Shown piece by piece: positions 7,544 through 15,245 of a stretch of DNA of 20,695 nt. Source of the stretch: JAEKLB01 sp050249235 (lineage in GTDB: Bacteria > Actinomycetota > Acidimicrobiia > Acidimicrobiales > CADCSY01); contig JBFWQW010000051.1 of the NCBI GenBank assembly GCA_050249235.1, positions 1 through 20,695 on the forward strand, in the 5' to 3' direction. Positions within the stretch are counted from its first letter, which is position 1. Each line of letters starts with the position of its first letter. The position numbers and the translations under genes are program-made. The notes beneath the pieces were generated by a model. It did not search any database. It was not told the DNA's origin and saw only the letters and a program-made list of their open reading frames with translations.

Positions 7544-8950
7544 GTGAAGCGATCGCTGATCGGAGCCGTGCTCATCGGCTCTCTTGCCCTCGGGGCGTGC
7601 GGCGGTGACGACACCGACGCGGGCGACGCGGGCGACGAGGCCGAGGCCGCGCGGCCGCTCGGCCTCGACGCCGGCTTCGGCACCGGCGGCATCGCCGCCG
7701 TCCCCCTCTCGGCCACCGATCCCGACCGGGTCACGGCCGTCGCCCTCGCCCCGGACGGCACGATCTACACCGCCGGGTTCCAGAACGTGGGTGGCGACCA
7801 GCGGCTGGCCGTGGCCCGCATCGGCACCGACGGCGAGCTCGACACGACCTTCGGCACCGGCGGCGTGGCCACCGTGAACGCGTCGGTCGGCAAGACCGCC
7901 GAGCTGGCCCGCAGCGTCGTCGTCCAGTCGACCGGCAAGGTCGTGGTGGCGGGCACCGCCGAGCACGACGCCGCCGCCGCCGGCGACGCCGCCAGGGACA
8001 CCGACATCGTGGCCGCCCGCTTCGACGCCACCGGCAAGCTCGACACGACCTTCGGCACCGCCGGCGTGGCCCGCATCGACCTCGGTGCCGGCCGGGCCAT
8101 CTCGGCCACCGCCTTCACGGGCGACAACGCCTGGGGCATGGCCAACCTGGCCGGCGACAAGCTGGCCATCTTCGGCACGAAGCTCGCCTCGGGAGCCGAC
8201 CGCACCGACGCCGACTTCGCCCTCGTCGGCCTCACCAGCGCCGGGGTGCTCGACACCTCCTTCGGCACCGGCGGGTCGACGGTCGTCGACGTCGACACCG
8301 GCGGCGACAGCGCCCGGAACGTGAACGTCCTCGGCGGCAAGATCCTGGCCACGGGCTACACGCGGAGCGGCGACGGCGTCGTGAGCCCGGTGCTCATCCG
8401 CACCTCGCTCGACGGCAAGCTAGACACGACCTTCGGCACCGGCGGCGTGGCCAACCACACCGTGCTGGCCGGCGTCGCCGAGTCGTACCAGGTGGGCCTC
8501 CAGGGCAGCGACTACGTCATGGCCGGCTACGGCCGGGGCGCCGACGCCGGCGAGAAGGTCGACCTCGTCGCCTTCCGGTTCACCGCCGACGGCGCGTGGG
8601 ACCCGACCTTCGGCACCGCCGGTGTCACCCGCGTCGACGTCGCCGGCGACGACGACCGGGCCCGAGACCTCGAGGTCCTCCCCGACGGCCGGATCATGAT
8701 CGTCGGCAGCGGGAAGCAGACGGCGGCCAAGGTGCAGCCCATGGTCGTGCTGCTCGACGAGGACGGGGCCCCCGTCACCGACTTCGGCACCGGCGGGCGG
8801 ATCCTGTCCGACTTCGGGGGCCCGGCCGACTCCTGGTACGGGATCACCTTGAGCGAGGACGAGGAGCAGGCCTACCTGGTCGGCTACAAGGGCGTGGATG
8901 CCAACAGCGGCGGCAACGACGACGCCGTGGTCGGTCGGGTCAACCTCTAG
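7544..8950 (+). CDS. Secreted lipoprotein with delta-60 repeats (beta-propeller-like)
   Basis: A 468-residue protein. MKRS, a hydrophobic stretch and lipobox L16-G17-A18-C19 form a lipoprotein signal peptide, with Cys19 the likely lipidated residue. An acidic Asp/Gly/Ala linker follows. Seven copies of the L-D-x-x-F-G-T-G-G core start near residues 41, 99, 166, 236, 293, 352 and 411, 57-70 residues apart. This is the delta-60 repeat (TIGR02608, DUF5122), thought to form beta-propeller blades. The protein should sit on the outer face of the membrane; ligand and function are unknown. GTG 7544 has a good Shine-Dalgarno (TAGGAGG), in contrast to the leaderless neighbours. It is a single gene ending at a strong hairpin, and diverges from the dehydrogenase gene. 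Confidence 0.92.
   Translation: MKRSLIGAVLIGSLALGACGGDDTDAGDAGDEAEAARPLGLDAGFGTGGIAAVPLSATDPDRVTAVALAPDGTIYTAGFQNVGGDQRLAVARIGTDGELDTTFGTGGVATVNASVGKTAELARSVVVQSTGKVVVAGTAEHDAAAAGDAARDTDIVAARFDATGKLDTTFGTAGVARIDLGAGRAISATAFTGDNAWGMANLAGDKLAIFGTKLASGADRTDADFALVGLTSAGVLDTSFGTGGSTVVDVDTGGDSARNVNVLGGKILATGYTRSGDGVVSPVLIRTSLDGKLDTTFGTGGVANHTVLAGVAESYQVGLQGSDYVMAGYGRGADAGEKVDLVAFRFTADGAWDPTFGTAGVTRVDVAGDDDRARDLEVLPDGRIMIVGSGKQTAAKVQPMVVLLDEDGAPVTDFGTGGRILSDFGGPADSWYGITLSEDEEQAYLVGYKGVDANSGGNDDAVVGRVNL
7664..8800 (+). repeat. Seven delta-60 coding repeats, three nearly identical at DNA level
   Basis: The repeat core recurs at about 7664, 7838, 8039, 8249, 8420, 8597 and 8774. The copies at 7838, 8039 and 8420 share GACACGACCTTCGGCACCG exactly. 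Such identity can recombine, so repeat number may vary between strains. Confidence 0.8.
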
Positions 8951-8972
8951 GTCCTCGAGCCTTGCCCGCACG

Positions 8973-9006
8973 GACGGCGCCCCGGGCTGCGGCCCTGGGC
9001 GCCGTC
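8973..9006. terminator. Hairpin between convergent genes
   Basis: GACGGCGCCC (8973-8982) pairs exactly with GGGCGCCGTC (8997-9006). After one mismatch, four further pairs (GGGC/GCCC) close a TGCG loop. It lies 22 bp after the lipoprotein stop and 25 bp from the stop of the convergent gene at 9032. No U-tract is present. Confidence 0.6.
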
Positions 9007-9031
9007 GCGTCGGAGGTCGCGACTCGGCAGG

Positions 9032-9469
9032 TCAGGGGGAGGCAGGGGCGCCCGCCGCCTCCAGCCGTCGGAGCACGGCGTCGGGCACGGTGTAGGTCCA
9101 GTCGCCGGCGACCAGGTCGTCGCGGTCCACCTCGACCGAGCCGGCGTCGACCCCCTGGCCCCGGAAGTGCAGGACCCAGACGTCACCCCGGTCGAGGAGG
9201 TCGATGAGCTCGGCCGTGGCCCGCTTGCCCACCGAGCCGAGGACCACGACCGAGTCGGCGCCGGGCCGACCGGCCGTCACCCGCAGGTCGTAGTCGGTCT
9301 CGTTCACCACGGTCAGGCGGTCGACGTGGGCCGGGATGCCGATGGCCGCGTCGAGGCCGAAGGTGGCGGCGACCGCGGCGAGCACGGCGAGGGCGCCGGC
9401 CGCCAGGCGGGTCGAGGGGCCGGGCGACGGCGCAGCCCGGGGCAGCGCCGGCGCGCTCGACGGCGTCAC
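9032..9469 (-). CDS. Uncharacterised single-pass membrane protein
   Basis: About 145 residues. A Pro/Ala/Ser-rich N-terminus is followed by one TM segment (about 22-45, LAAGALAVLAAVAATFGLD). The rest is a beta-rich soluble domain of about 95 residues, with LTVVNETDYDLRV, VVVLGSVG, DRGDVWVLHFRGQG and VAGDWTYTVPD, probably outside the cell. I do not recognise a named family. I prefer GTG 9469, which overlaps the stop of a short upstream frame as GTGA. GTG 9481 is the alternative and would add four residues. It probably shares a transcript with the membrane protein gene at 9578-9922. Confidence 0.7.
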   Translation of the reverse strand: MTPSSAPALPRAAPSPGPSTRLAAGALAVLAAVAATFGLDAAIGIPAHVDRLTVVNETDYDLRVTAGRPGADSVVVLGSVGKRATAELIDLLDRGDVWVLHFRGQGVDAGSVEVDRDDLVAGDWTYTVPDAVLRRLEAAGAPASP

Positions 9470-9528
9470 CACGTCGGGCACCGCTGCGGGCGGCGGAGCG
9501 ACGGGCGCTCCAAGTGGTTCGAGAGCAT
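9466..9528 (-). CDS. Possible 20-residue leader peptide
   Basis: ATG 9528 is preceded by the window's best Shine-Dalgarno, GAGGAGG (9544-9538), at 9-nt spacing. The frame has 20 codons (begins MLSNHLERPS, ends QRCPTW) and its TGA overlaps GTG 9469 of the next gene as GTGA. This is the layout of a translationally coupled leader. No known family; it could also reflect a frameshift error in the assembly placing the true start out of frame. Confidence 0.4.
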   Translation of the reverse strand: MLSNHLERPSLRRPQRCPTW

Positions 9529-9577
9529 CGTGAAGTTCCTCCTCGTGAGTTCGGGGGCGGCGCCCGCCGGGCGCCGG

Positions 9578-9922
9578 TCAGCCGGCGAGGAGGGAGGGTG
9601 GGCCCCGGAGGCGCACGGTCCGGAGCGGACGGCGCCGACCGGCCGGGACCGCCGGGGCGCCGACGGCCGACCACACGAGGACGGCCAGCGCCACCAGCGC
9701 CACCGGGGGCGCGAGCCCCTCCGCGGGCACCGGAGCCGGCCGGCCGACCCGATGCTCCACGCGGGCGGCGGCCGAGACGGTGGCCGGGACCGACTCGGCC
9801 CGCAGGGCAGCGGCGCCGACCGGAGCCACGTCCGAGCGGCTCGTCGGGGCCTGCAGGCACCACCCGCAGGCGGCGATCATCGCCGTGGCGGCGAGCAACC
9901 AGGCTCGCCGGGAGGGGTGCAC
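9578..9922 (-). CDS. Uncharacterised small membrane protein
   Basis: A 114-residue protein with no recognised family. It has a hydrophobic N-terminal segment (about 8-22, WLLAATAMIAACGW), which may be a signal anchor, a roughly 40-residue Ala/Val/Arg-rich linker, a second TM (about 70-88, PPVALVALAVLVWSAVGAP), and a basic cytosolic tail ending in LRGPPSLLAG. GTG 9922 sits 7 nt after TAGCCT, and a possible -35 GGTTCC (minus strand, 9958-9953) lies 17 bp further up, so this start is well supported. About 50 bp separates its stop from the leader frame at 9528, so the two small membrane-protein genes probably form one transcript. Confidence 0.65.
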   Translation of the reverse strand: MHPSRRAWLLAATAMIAACGWCLQAPTSRSDVAPVGAAALRAESVPATVSAAARVEHRVGRPAPVPAEGLAPPVALVALAVLVWSAVGAPAVPAGRRRPLRTVRLRGPPSLLAG

Positions 9923-9929
9923 GGGGGTG

Positions 9930-9935
9930 AGGCTA
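9930..9935 (-). promoter_or_regulatory. Putative leaderless promoter (TAGCCT -10) for the 9578-9922 gene
   Basis: On the minus strand TAGCCT lies 7 nt before GTG 9922. GGTTCC (9958-9953) is exactly 17 bp further upstream at the -35 position. Confidence 0.5.
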
Positions 9936-10033
9936 CCGAGAAGGACCCGGCCGGAACCCTCCGCCGCCGGGCCTTCACCTTTGGTTCGCCAGCTCGAAAC
10001 AACCCGGCAACGACGCGCCGCCACCATCGCTTG

Positions 10034-10675
10034 ATGCAGGCCTACCGACTCCGCGTCGAGCTCCCCGACCGCCCCGGCGCGCTCGCGGGGCTCGGCGCGA
10101 TCGTCGCCCGCCACGACGCCAACATCGTGTCGGTCGACATCCACGAGATCGAGGGCCCCACCGCCATCGACGAGATCGTCGTGCACGTTCCCGACGGCTG
10201 GGAGCCGGCCCGCCTGTCGGCCGCCCTCGCCGAGGCCTCGACCGCCACCCTCCTGTCGGCCCAGCGCCTCTCCGTCAACCCCGACGCCGTGCTCGCCACC
10301 CTGCGCTCGTGCGTGGCCATGCTCGGGGCCGACGCCGAGGGCCTCGATCGGGAGTGCGAGGCAGCCCTGTCCCGGCTGTCTCCCGCTGCCACCGTCTGGC
10401 TGGCCGACCCGGCCGCGGCCGGCACCGTCGAGGCCGGGCGGCTGGCCCTGGCCCGGGGCGAGACCACCATCCTGCGCTCGTCCGACCTCGGCGACCGGGG
10501 CATCGCCTCGGATCCACCGGGATGGGTGCTGGCCGCGCTCGACGACCACCTCACCCCCTCCACCGTCGCCTTCGTCGCCCGACCGGAGGCGCTGCGCTTC
10601 TCGTCGACGGAGGTCGAGCGGGTGGAGGCGCTCCTGCGCTTCCGGCGGACCCTGGCCGGCGACCGCACGGCCTGA
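10034..10675 (+). CDS. ACT-domain protein with an unassigned C-terminal domain
   Basis: A 213-residue cytosolic protein. Residues 1-75 form an ACT domain: YRLRVELPDRPGALAGLGAIVARHDANIVSVDI is the classical strand-helix-strand, with the DRPG turn that often binds amino acids. The remaining 140 residues include ALARGETTILRSSDL, then PPGWVLAAL, then TVAFVARPEALRFSSTEVERVEALL. That last part is reminiscent of a small GAF/PAS-like sensor, but I cannot assign it. A role as an amino-acid-responsive regulator is inference. ATG 10034 has no Shine-Dalgarno; CACCAT 6 nt upstream may be a weak -10 for a leaderless transcript. Confidence 0.85.
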   Translation: MQAYRLRVELPDRPGALAGLGAIVARHDANIVSVDIHEIEGPTAIDEIVVHVPDGWEPARLSAALAEASTATLLSAQRLSVNPDAVLATLRSCVAMLGADAEGLDRECEAALSRLSPAATVWLADPAAAGTVEAGRLALARGETTILRSSDLGDRGIASDPPGWVLAALDDHLTPSTVAFVARPEALRFSSTEVERVEALLRFRRTLAGDRTA

Positions 10676-10788
10676 CCCCGGCCCCGGCCCGAGGGCGTCC
10701 TGCGTGCCGTGGATGCCGCCAGGCGGCTTCGAAGGCACCCGGTTCGAGCCCGACGACGGTTGGCCGGCGCCACCCCGGCGAGAGCAGG

Positions 10789-10825
10789 GGTCGGGCGCCC
10801 GGAGGGGGGAACCGGGCGCCCGACC
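10789..10825. terminator. 14-bp GC hairpin downstream of the ACT gene
   Basis: Arms 10789-10802 and 10812-10825 are exact reverse complements, with a purine-only 9-nt loop. It lies in the 233-bp space between convergent genes (10676-10908), where I see no gene. There is no U-tract. Confidence 0.6.
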
Positions 10826-10855
10826 TCGGTGGGGACACCATGGAGGACCGACGTT

Positions 10856-10899
10856 TCCGGCTCGTGTCGGCCCGGCGGCGACTTCGCGAACGAGCCGGA
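10856..10899 (-). terminator. Hairpin just downstream of dus
   Basis: TCCGGCTCGT (10856-10865) pairs exactly with ACGAGCCGGA (10890-10899) across a 24-nt loop that can itself fold (GTCG/CGAC). It ends 9 bp past the dus stop and probably ends the five-gene unit. Confidence 0.5.
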
Positions 10900-10908
10900 C
10901 CCGGTGCC

Positions 10909-12030
10909 TCAGCCGCCGCTGACGAAGGCCTCGGCGCCGACCGGTGGCGAGGGGTCGTCCGCCGTCTCCATCCAGCCGTCGGGCAACGCCACCCGGCGGG
11001 GCCCGTGCACCGGTCCGCGGGGCACCGGTGGCGCCGGCGGCAGCCCGAGCCCGGCCACCTCGGCCAGCCACCCGGCCAGCTCGGCGAGCGTTCCGGCCGA
11101 AGCCAGGCGGGCACGGATCGCCCGCCCCACCGGAAACCCGGCCAGGTACCAGCCGGCGTGCTTGCGGAAGTCGAGAACCGCCCGGGTCTCGCCGAGGACC
11201 TCGGCGAGGGCGGCGGCGTGGCGGCCCATGACGGCGACGACCTCCCGCAGGTCGGGCGGCCCGGGCACCGGGCGACCGGCGAGCGCGGCCGACAGCTCGC
11301 CGAACAGCCACGGCCGGCCGAGGCAGCCCCGGCCCACCACTACGCCGTCGCAGCCCGTCTCGGCCAGCATGCGCACGGCGTCGTCGGCCTCCCAGACGTC
11401 GCCGTTGCCGAGCACCGGGATCGTGCGGACCGCCGCCTTGAGTCGGGCGATCGCCTCCCAGTCGGCCCGTCCGGCGTAGAGCTGCTCGGCGGTGCGGGCG
11501 TGCAGCGTCACGCCCGCCGCACCGGCGGCCTCGGCGGCGAGGGCGGAGGCCGTCGCCGTGGGCCGGGCGTCGTCGATGCCGAGCCGGAGCTTCACGGTGA
11601 CGGGGACCTCGCCGGCGGCCCGCACCGCGGCACCGACGATCGAGGCGAAGAGGCGGGGATGGGCCGGCAGGGCGGCCCCGCCCCCCTTCCGGGTGACCTT
11701 CCCGGCGGGGCAGCCGAAGTTCAGGTCGACGTGGTCGACGCCCACCTCGTCCACCAGGCAGCGCACCGCGGCTGAGACCACGGCCGGGTCGACGCCGCAC
11801 AGCTGCACGCTCCGGACCGTCTCGTCGGCGCCGAAGCGGACCATCCGGCGGGTGCGGGCGTTGTCCTCCACGAGCGCCCGGGCCATCACCATCTCGCTCA
11901 CGTAGAGGCCGCCGCCGTAGGTCCGGCACAGCGACCGGAAGGCGGCGTTGGTGACGCCGGCCATCGGCGCCAGCACCACGGGGGGGTCGACGCGGAGCCG
12001 ACCGAGGGCGAGCGCGGGCGGCCCGGTCAC
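10909..12030 (-). CDS. dus: tRNA-dihydrouridine synthase
   Basis: A 373-residue FMN enzyme that reduces uridine to dihydrouridine in tRNA D-loops. VVLAPMAGVTNAAFR opens the TIM barrel, and Cys107 in DLNFGCPAGKVTRKGGGAAL is the catalytic acid. The FMN phosphate site is GCDGVVVGRGCLGRPWLFGE. The C-terminal helical domain (RKHAGWYLAGF) is present, followed by a tail of about 40 residues that is Pro-rich and poorly conserved. GTG 12030 overlaps the maf stop as GTGA. It is last in the minus-strand unit and is probably co-transcribed with maf and the upstream two-component genes. Confidence 0.95.
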   Translation of the reverse strand: MTGPPALALGRLRVDPPVVLAPMAGVTNAAFRSLCRTYGGGLYVSEMVMARALVEDNARTRRMVRFGADETVRSVQLCGVDPAVVSAAVRCLVDEVGVDHVDLNFGCPAGKVTRKGGGAALPAHPRLFASIVGAAVRAAGEVPVTVKLRLGIDDARPTATASALAAEAAGAAGVTLHARTAEQLYAGRADWEAIARLKAAVRTIPVLGNGDVWEADDAVRMLAETGCDGVVVGRGCLGRPWLFGELSAALAGRPVPGPPDLREVVAVMGRHAAALAEVLGETRAVLDFRKHAGWYLAGFPVGRAIRARLASAGTLAELAGWLAEVAGLGLPPAPPVPRGPVHGPRRVALPDGWMETADDPSPPVGAEAFVSGG

Positions 12031-12632
12031 GTCCAGAGGGCCGTGATCGGCACGCCGAGAGCGGCGAGGAGCCGGCGCAGCAGGGGCAGCGAGAGGCCGA
12101 CGACGTTGCCCGGGTTGCCGTCGACCCCGTCGACGAACGGCGCCGACCGGCCGTCGAGCGTGAAGGCGCCGGCGACCGATACCGGCTCGCCGCTGGCCAC
12201 GTAGGCGGCGATCTCGGCGTCGGACGGCCGGCCGAACCGCACCACCGTCGCCTCGACGTCACGGGCGAGCCCGCCGGTGGCGGCGTCGACGACGGCGTGA
12301 CCGGTGAGCAGGGTCGCCTCGGCGCCCCGGAGCCGGTGCCACAGCCGCTCGGCGGCGGCGACCGATGCCGGCCGCCCGAAGGCCTCGCCGCCCAGCTCGA
12401 GCATCGAGTCGCACCCCACCACCAGGCCGTCGTCCAACCCCTCCGCCACCGCCCCGGCCTTCCGGGCGGCCAGCTCCTCGACGACGACCCGGGCCGAAGC
12501 CGGCCCGAGCTCGGCGACCACCGCGTCCTCGTCGAGGCCGCTCACCACCACCTCCGGATCGAGCCCGGCCTGGCGGAGGAGGCGCAGGCGGGCCGGCGAC
12601 GCCGAGGCGAGCACGAGTCGGGGGGCGGCCAT
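12027..12632 (-). CDS. maf: Maf-family nucleotide pyrophosphatase
   Basis: A 201-residue cytosolic house-cleaning NTP pyrophosphatase. Motifs: LVLASASPARLRLLRQAG at the N-terminus, EELAARKA (about 55-62), GCDSMLELGGEAFGRP, and the Glu/Gly-rich GAFTLDGRSAPFVDGVDGNPGNVVGLSLP block. Homologues hydrolyse dTTP/UTP and modified nucleotides and can affect septation. ATG 12632 is chosen because homologues start just before the SASP motif; GGGGAGG lies close upstream. It is 22 bp after the His-rich gene's stop and overlaps dus (GTGA). Confidence 0.93.
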   Translation of the reverse strand: MAAPRLVLASASPARLRLLRQAGLDPEVVVSGLDEDAVVAELGPASARVVVEELAARKAGAVAEGLDDGLVVGCDSMLELGGEAFGRPASVAAAERLWHRLRGAEATLLTGHAVVDAATGGLARDVEATVVRFGRPSDAEIAAYVASGEPVSVAGAFTLDGRSAPFVDGVDGNPGNVVGLSLPLLRRLLAALGVPITALWT

Positions 12633-12654
12633 GGCCTCCCCATGCTGGCAGGCG

Positions 12655-13848
12655 TCAGTGCGAGTGGTCGCAGCCGGCGGCGGCGTCGCCGTGGGCCTCG
12701 ATGCCGGCGAACGGCCCGCACTCGTGGGCCTCGAGCCACACGTGCAGCATCGGCGAGGTGGCCCGCCGAATGCCGGACGGGACGCAGCGGCCGTCGACGA
12801 CCACACCGGAGAGACGGGTGCCCGACGCGTCCCAGCACAGGTTCTGGTGGTCGTGCCAGGCGGTCAGGTCGCCGGCCAGCTCGGGGACGTCGGCCATGGT
12901 CTTGCCCGGCCCGAGGACGTACATGGCCGACACCAGCCGCTTTCCGGTGGCGGTGCGCTCGAAGACCAAGGACTCGATCCGGGACGGGTCGAGCTCGCTG
13001 CCGTCGCCGAGATAGGCGACGTTGACGAAGTGCTCGTAGCCGCCGACCCGGCGCCCGTCGCCGATCGACGTGTAGCCCGCCGCCAGGACGGACGCCTCGT
13101 CCGAGAACCGACCGGCGACGCCGGCGCGGGTCTGCTCGACCAGGTCCTTGGCTACCGCCAGCTCGTCGTCGGAGGCGGTGGAGGTGTCGGCCCCGGCGAA
13201 GACCGGATCGACGGCGAGGCCGGAGGCGGGGGCGGGGGCGTGATCGTGCCCGTCGGCGGCTGCCATCGTGCCGACGTCGTGGTGGTGGTCGTGGTCGCCG
13301 TGGGCGTGCTCGGCGGTCACGCCGACCAGCACGGGCAGCACGACCAGCGCGGGCAGCCAGCCCCGCAGGGCGGCCGGGGCGGGCCGGGACCCGGGCCGGG
13401 ACGCGAGCGCCAGGCCGGCGGCGACGACGGCGACCACCTCGAGGCCGGCGGCGACCAGGTCCTGGACGCCCACGGCCTCCCGCTCGGCGAGCCCGGCGAC
13501 GAGGTCGATCCCGACCGTGCGGGAGAGGGCCCATGCCGCGAGGGCCCCCAGGTTGGCGAGCAGGCCGGCCCGCACCACCCGGCCGGTGGGCCGGGACGCC
13601 AGCGCCAGGCCGAGGGCGACCTGGACGACGGCAGCGACCGCGAACAGGCGGACGACCGTGGCGTCGCCGGCGTGGGTGCCGGCCGCGGCAGCGTGGACGA
13701 GGCCGGCACCCACCCCGGCGGCGGCGGCCAGGCCGACCCACGTGCCCGGCGGCCCGCCCCGGCGCTCCCGATCCGTCGTGTCGTCCACGGATCCATCCTC
13801 GCCGCCGGCGGTGAGCGACCGGCGACGGTTCCGTGAGGAAACGGTCAT
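12655..13848 (-). CDS. Five-TM His-rich membrane protein with an uncharacterised C-terminal domain
   Basis: A 397-residue protein. TM helices are at about 37-56, 65-84, 92-110, 128-149 and 163-181. Directly after the last one is a His/Asp cluster (His181, 183, 186, 188-190, 201, 203), typical of metal-binding loops. Residues 225-397 are a soluble domain, probably extracytoplasmic, with GYEHFVNVAYLGDG, LVSAMYVLGPG, WHDHQNLCW, MLHVWLEAHECGPFAGIE and the end CDHSH. From memory, this domain recurs in actinobacterial proteins without assigned function. The arranged His and Cys suggest copper, zinc or similar binding (inference). The ATG overlaps the sensor-kinase stop (ATGA), so it is the direct partner of the two-component system, as output, as accessory sensor, or both. 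Confidence 0.85.
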   Translation of the reverse strand: MTVSSRNRRRSLTAGGEDGSVDDTTDRERRGGPPGTWVGLAAAAGVGAGLVHAAAAGTHAGDATVVRLFAVAAVVQVALGLALASRPTGRVVRAGLLANLGALAAWALSRTVGIDLVAGLAEREAVGVQDLVAAGLEVVAVVAAGLALASRPGSRPAPAALRGWLPALVVLPVLVGVTAEHAHGDHDHHHDVGTMAAADGHDHAPAPASGLAVDPVFAGADTSTASDDELAVAKDLVEQTRAGVAGRFSDEASVLAAGYTSIGDGRRVGGYEHFVNVAYLGDGSELDPSRIESLVFERTATGKRLVSAMYVLGPGKTMADVPELAGDLTAWHDHQNLCWDASGTRLSGVVVDGRCVPSGIRRATSPMLHVWLEAHECGPFAGIEAHGDAAAGCDHSH

Positions 13849-15239
13849 CGACCGGGCTCCGGCCGGGCGGCGGCCAGCTCGAACCAGAGCCGGGCTCCGC
13901 CGGTGGGCGCCCGGTCGGCGCCCACCGAGCCACCCATGGCGGTCACCAGCTCCCGCACGATGGCCAGGCCGAGGCCGGATCCGCTCTCCTTCCGCACCGG
14001 TCGGCGCCGGGCGACGTAGAGGCGCTCGAACACGTGGGGAAGGTCGTCGGGCCCGATCCCCGGGCCGTCGTCGTCGACCGTGACCCGGACCACACCACCG
14101 ACCCGCGCCACGCCGACGGCGACCTCCGACGTCGCGAACTTCAGCGCGTTGGCGAGCAGGTTGGCGACCACCTGAGCCAGCCGGTCGCCGTCGGCGTCGA
14201 CGACGGTGGACGGGCCGGCTCCGTCGGCGCCGTACCGGTCGGCGAGGTCCAGCCGGAGCGCGACCGACGCCTCCACCGCCTCCGGTCCGAAGCCGTCGAC
14301 GCAGCCGGCGACCACCTCGCCCACGTCGACCGGCCCCGGGTGGAAGGAGAACGTGCGGGCGTCGAGGCGGGCCAGCTCGAGAAGGTCGCGCACCAGGCGG
14401 TCGAGCCGCCTCGACTCGGCGAGGATCACCTCGGCGGCCCGGCCCGGCTCGTCCAGGGTGCCGTCGGCGATGGCCTCGGCGTAGCCCTGGATCGACGTGA
14501 GCGGCGTCCGCAGGTCGTGCGACACCGAGAGCAGGAACTGCTGCTCGAGGCCGCGCGAGCGCTGGAGGGCGGCGGTCATCTCGTTGATCGAGGCGCTCAG
14601 GCCGTCGAGCTCCTCGCCCGCCCCGGACGACTCGGCCAGCCGGACGCCGAGATCGCCGGCCGCGATCCGCCGGCTGGCCTCGTCGGCCCGGGCCAGCGGC
14701 CCGGTGAGGGTTCGGGTCAGCCGGTTGGCGACCACGACCGCGGCCACCAGCACGCCCGACGCGGCCAGGACGAACCACGGGATGGCCCCCCCGAGCTGGA
14801 TCCCGGTGCGATCGGTCAGCACGAGCACCGTCCCCGCCGAGCCGTCGCCGACCAGCGTGGCCGAGAACACGAGGCGGCCGTCGTGGCCCGAGACGGTGGC
14901 GCCCCCGGCGAGGGCGCCGGCGTCGAGGTCGGTCGTGGCGATCCCGGGGGGAGGCGTGCCCACCACCGCCCCCTCCCGCGTGAGGGTGAGGACGCTCACG
15001 CCTTCGATCCGCAGCGCCCGCCGGAGGGCCGTGAGCACGAGCCGGCGCCCGGGCTCGTCGGCGGCGCGGGTGTTCGCCAGCATGGGGTACGACTCGGCGA
15101 CCGCGTCGACCTGGCGGCGGAGATCGGCCTCGACGTAGCGCCGGGCGCCGAGCCACGACAGCGCGAGCGTGCCGAGCCCGGCCAGCAGCAGGGCGGCGGC
15201 GACGGTTCCCACGATGGCGACGAGCAAGCGGCGGCGCAC
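13845..15239 (-). CDS. Sensor histidine kinase
   Basis: A 464-residue membrane kinase. TM1 is at about 5-28, a roughly 120-residue extracytoplasmic sensor region follows, and TM2 is at about 153-171. HAMP spans about 172-225. The HisKA domain has phospho-acceptor His241 in SVSHDLRTPLTSIQGYAEA. The ATPase domain has the N box (LLANALKFA), G1 (DDDGPGIG), F box (FERLYVARRR) and G2 (GSGLGLAIV). The sensor region has no His or Cys cluster, so no ligand is suggested. GTG 15239 is 6 bp after the regulator stop; the 3' end overlaps the His-rich gene. Its partner is the adjacent response regulator. Confidence 0.95.
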   Translation of the reverse strand: MRRRLLVAIVGTVAAALLLAGLGTLALSWLGARRYVEADLRRQVDAVAESYPMLANTRAADEPGRRLVLTALRRALRIEGVSVLTLTREGAVVGTPPPGIATTDLDAGALAGGATVSGHDGRLVFSATLVGDGSAGTVLVLTDRTGIQLGGAIPWFVLAASGVLVAAVVVANRLTRTLTGPLARADEASRRIAAGDLGVRLAESSGAGEELDGLSASINEMTAALQRSRGLEQQFLLSVSHDLRTPLTSIQGYAEAIADGTLDEPGRAAEVILAESRRLDRLVRDLLELARLDARTFSFHPGPVDVGEVVAGCVDGFGPEAVEASVALRLDLADRYGADGAGPSTVVDADGDRLAQVVANLLANALKFATSEVAVGVARVGGVVRVTVDDDGPGIGPDDLPHVFERLYVARRRPVRKESGSGLGLAIVRELVTAMGGSVGADRAPTGGARLWFELAAARPEPGR

Positions 15240-15245
15240 GGGCAG

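Noticed and set aside
10738..10765. tRNA-like T-loop (GGTTCGAGCC)
   Set aside because: The flanking 5-bp stem does not pair and no D-arm, anticodon arm or acceptor stem can be built around it.
12304..13836. Long plus-strand frame over maf and the His-rich gene
   Set aside because: The minus strand encodes clear families with operon-like overlaps here; the plus frame has no domain and no supported start.
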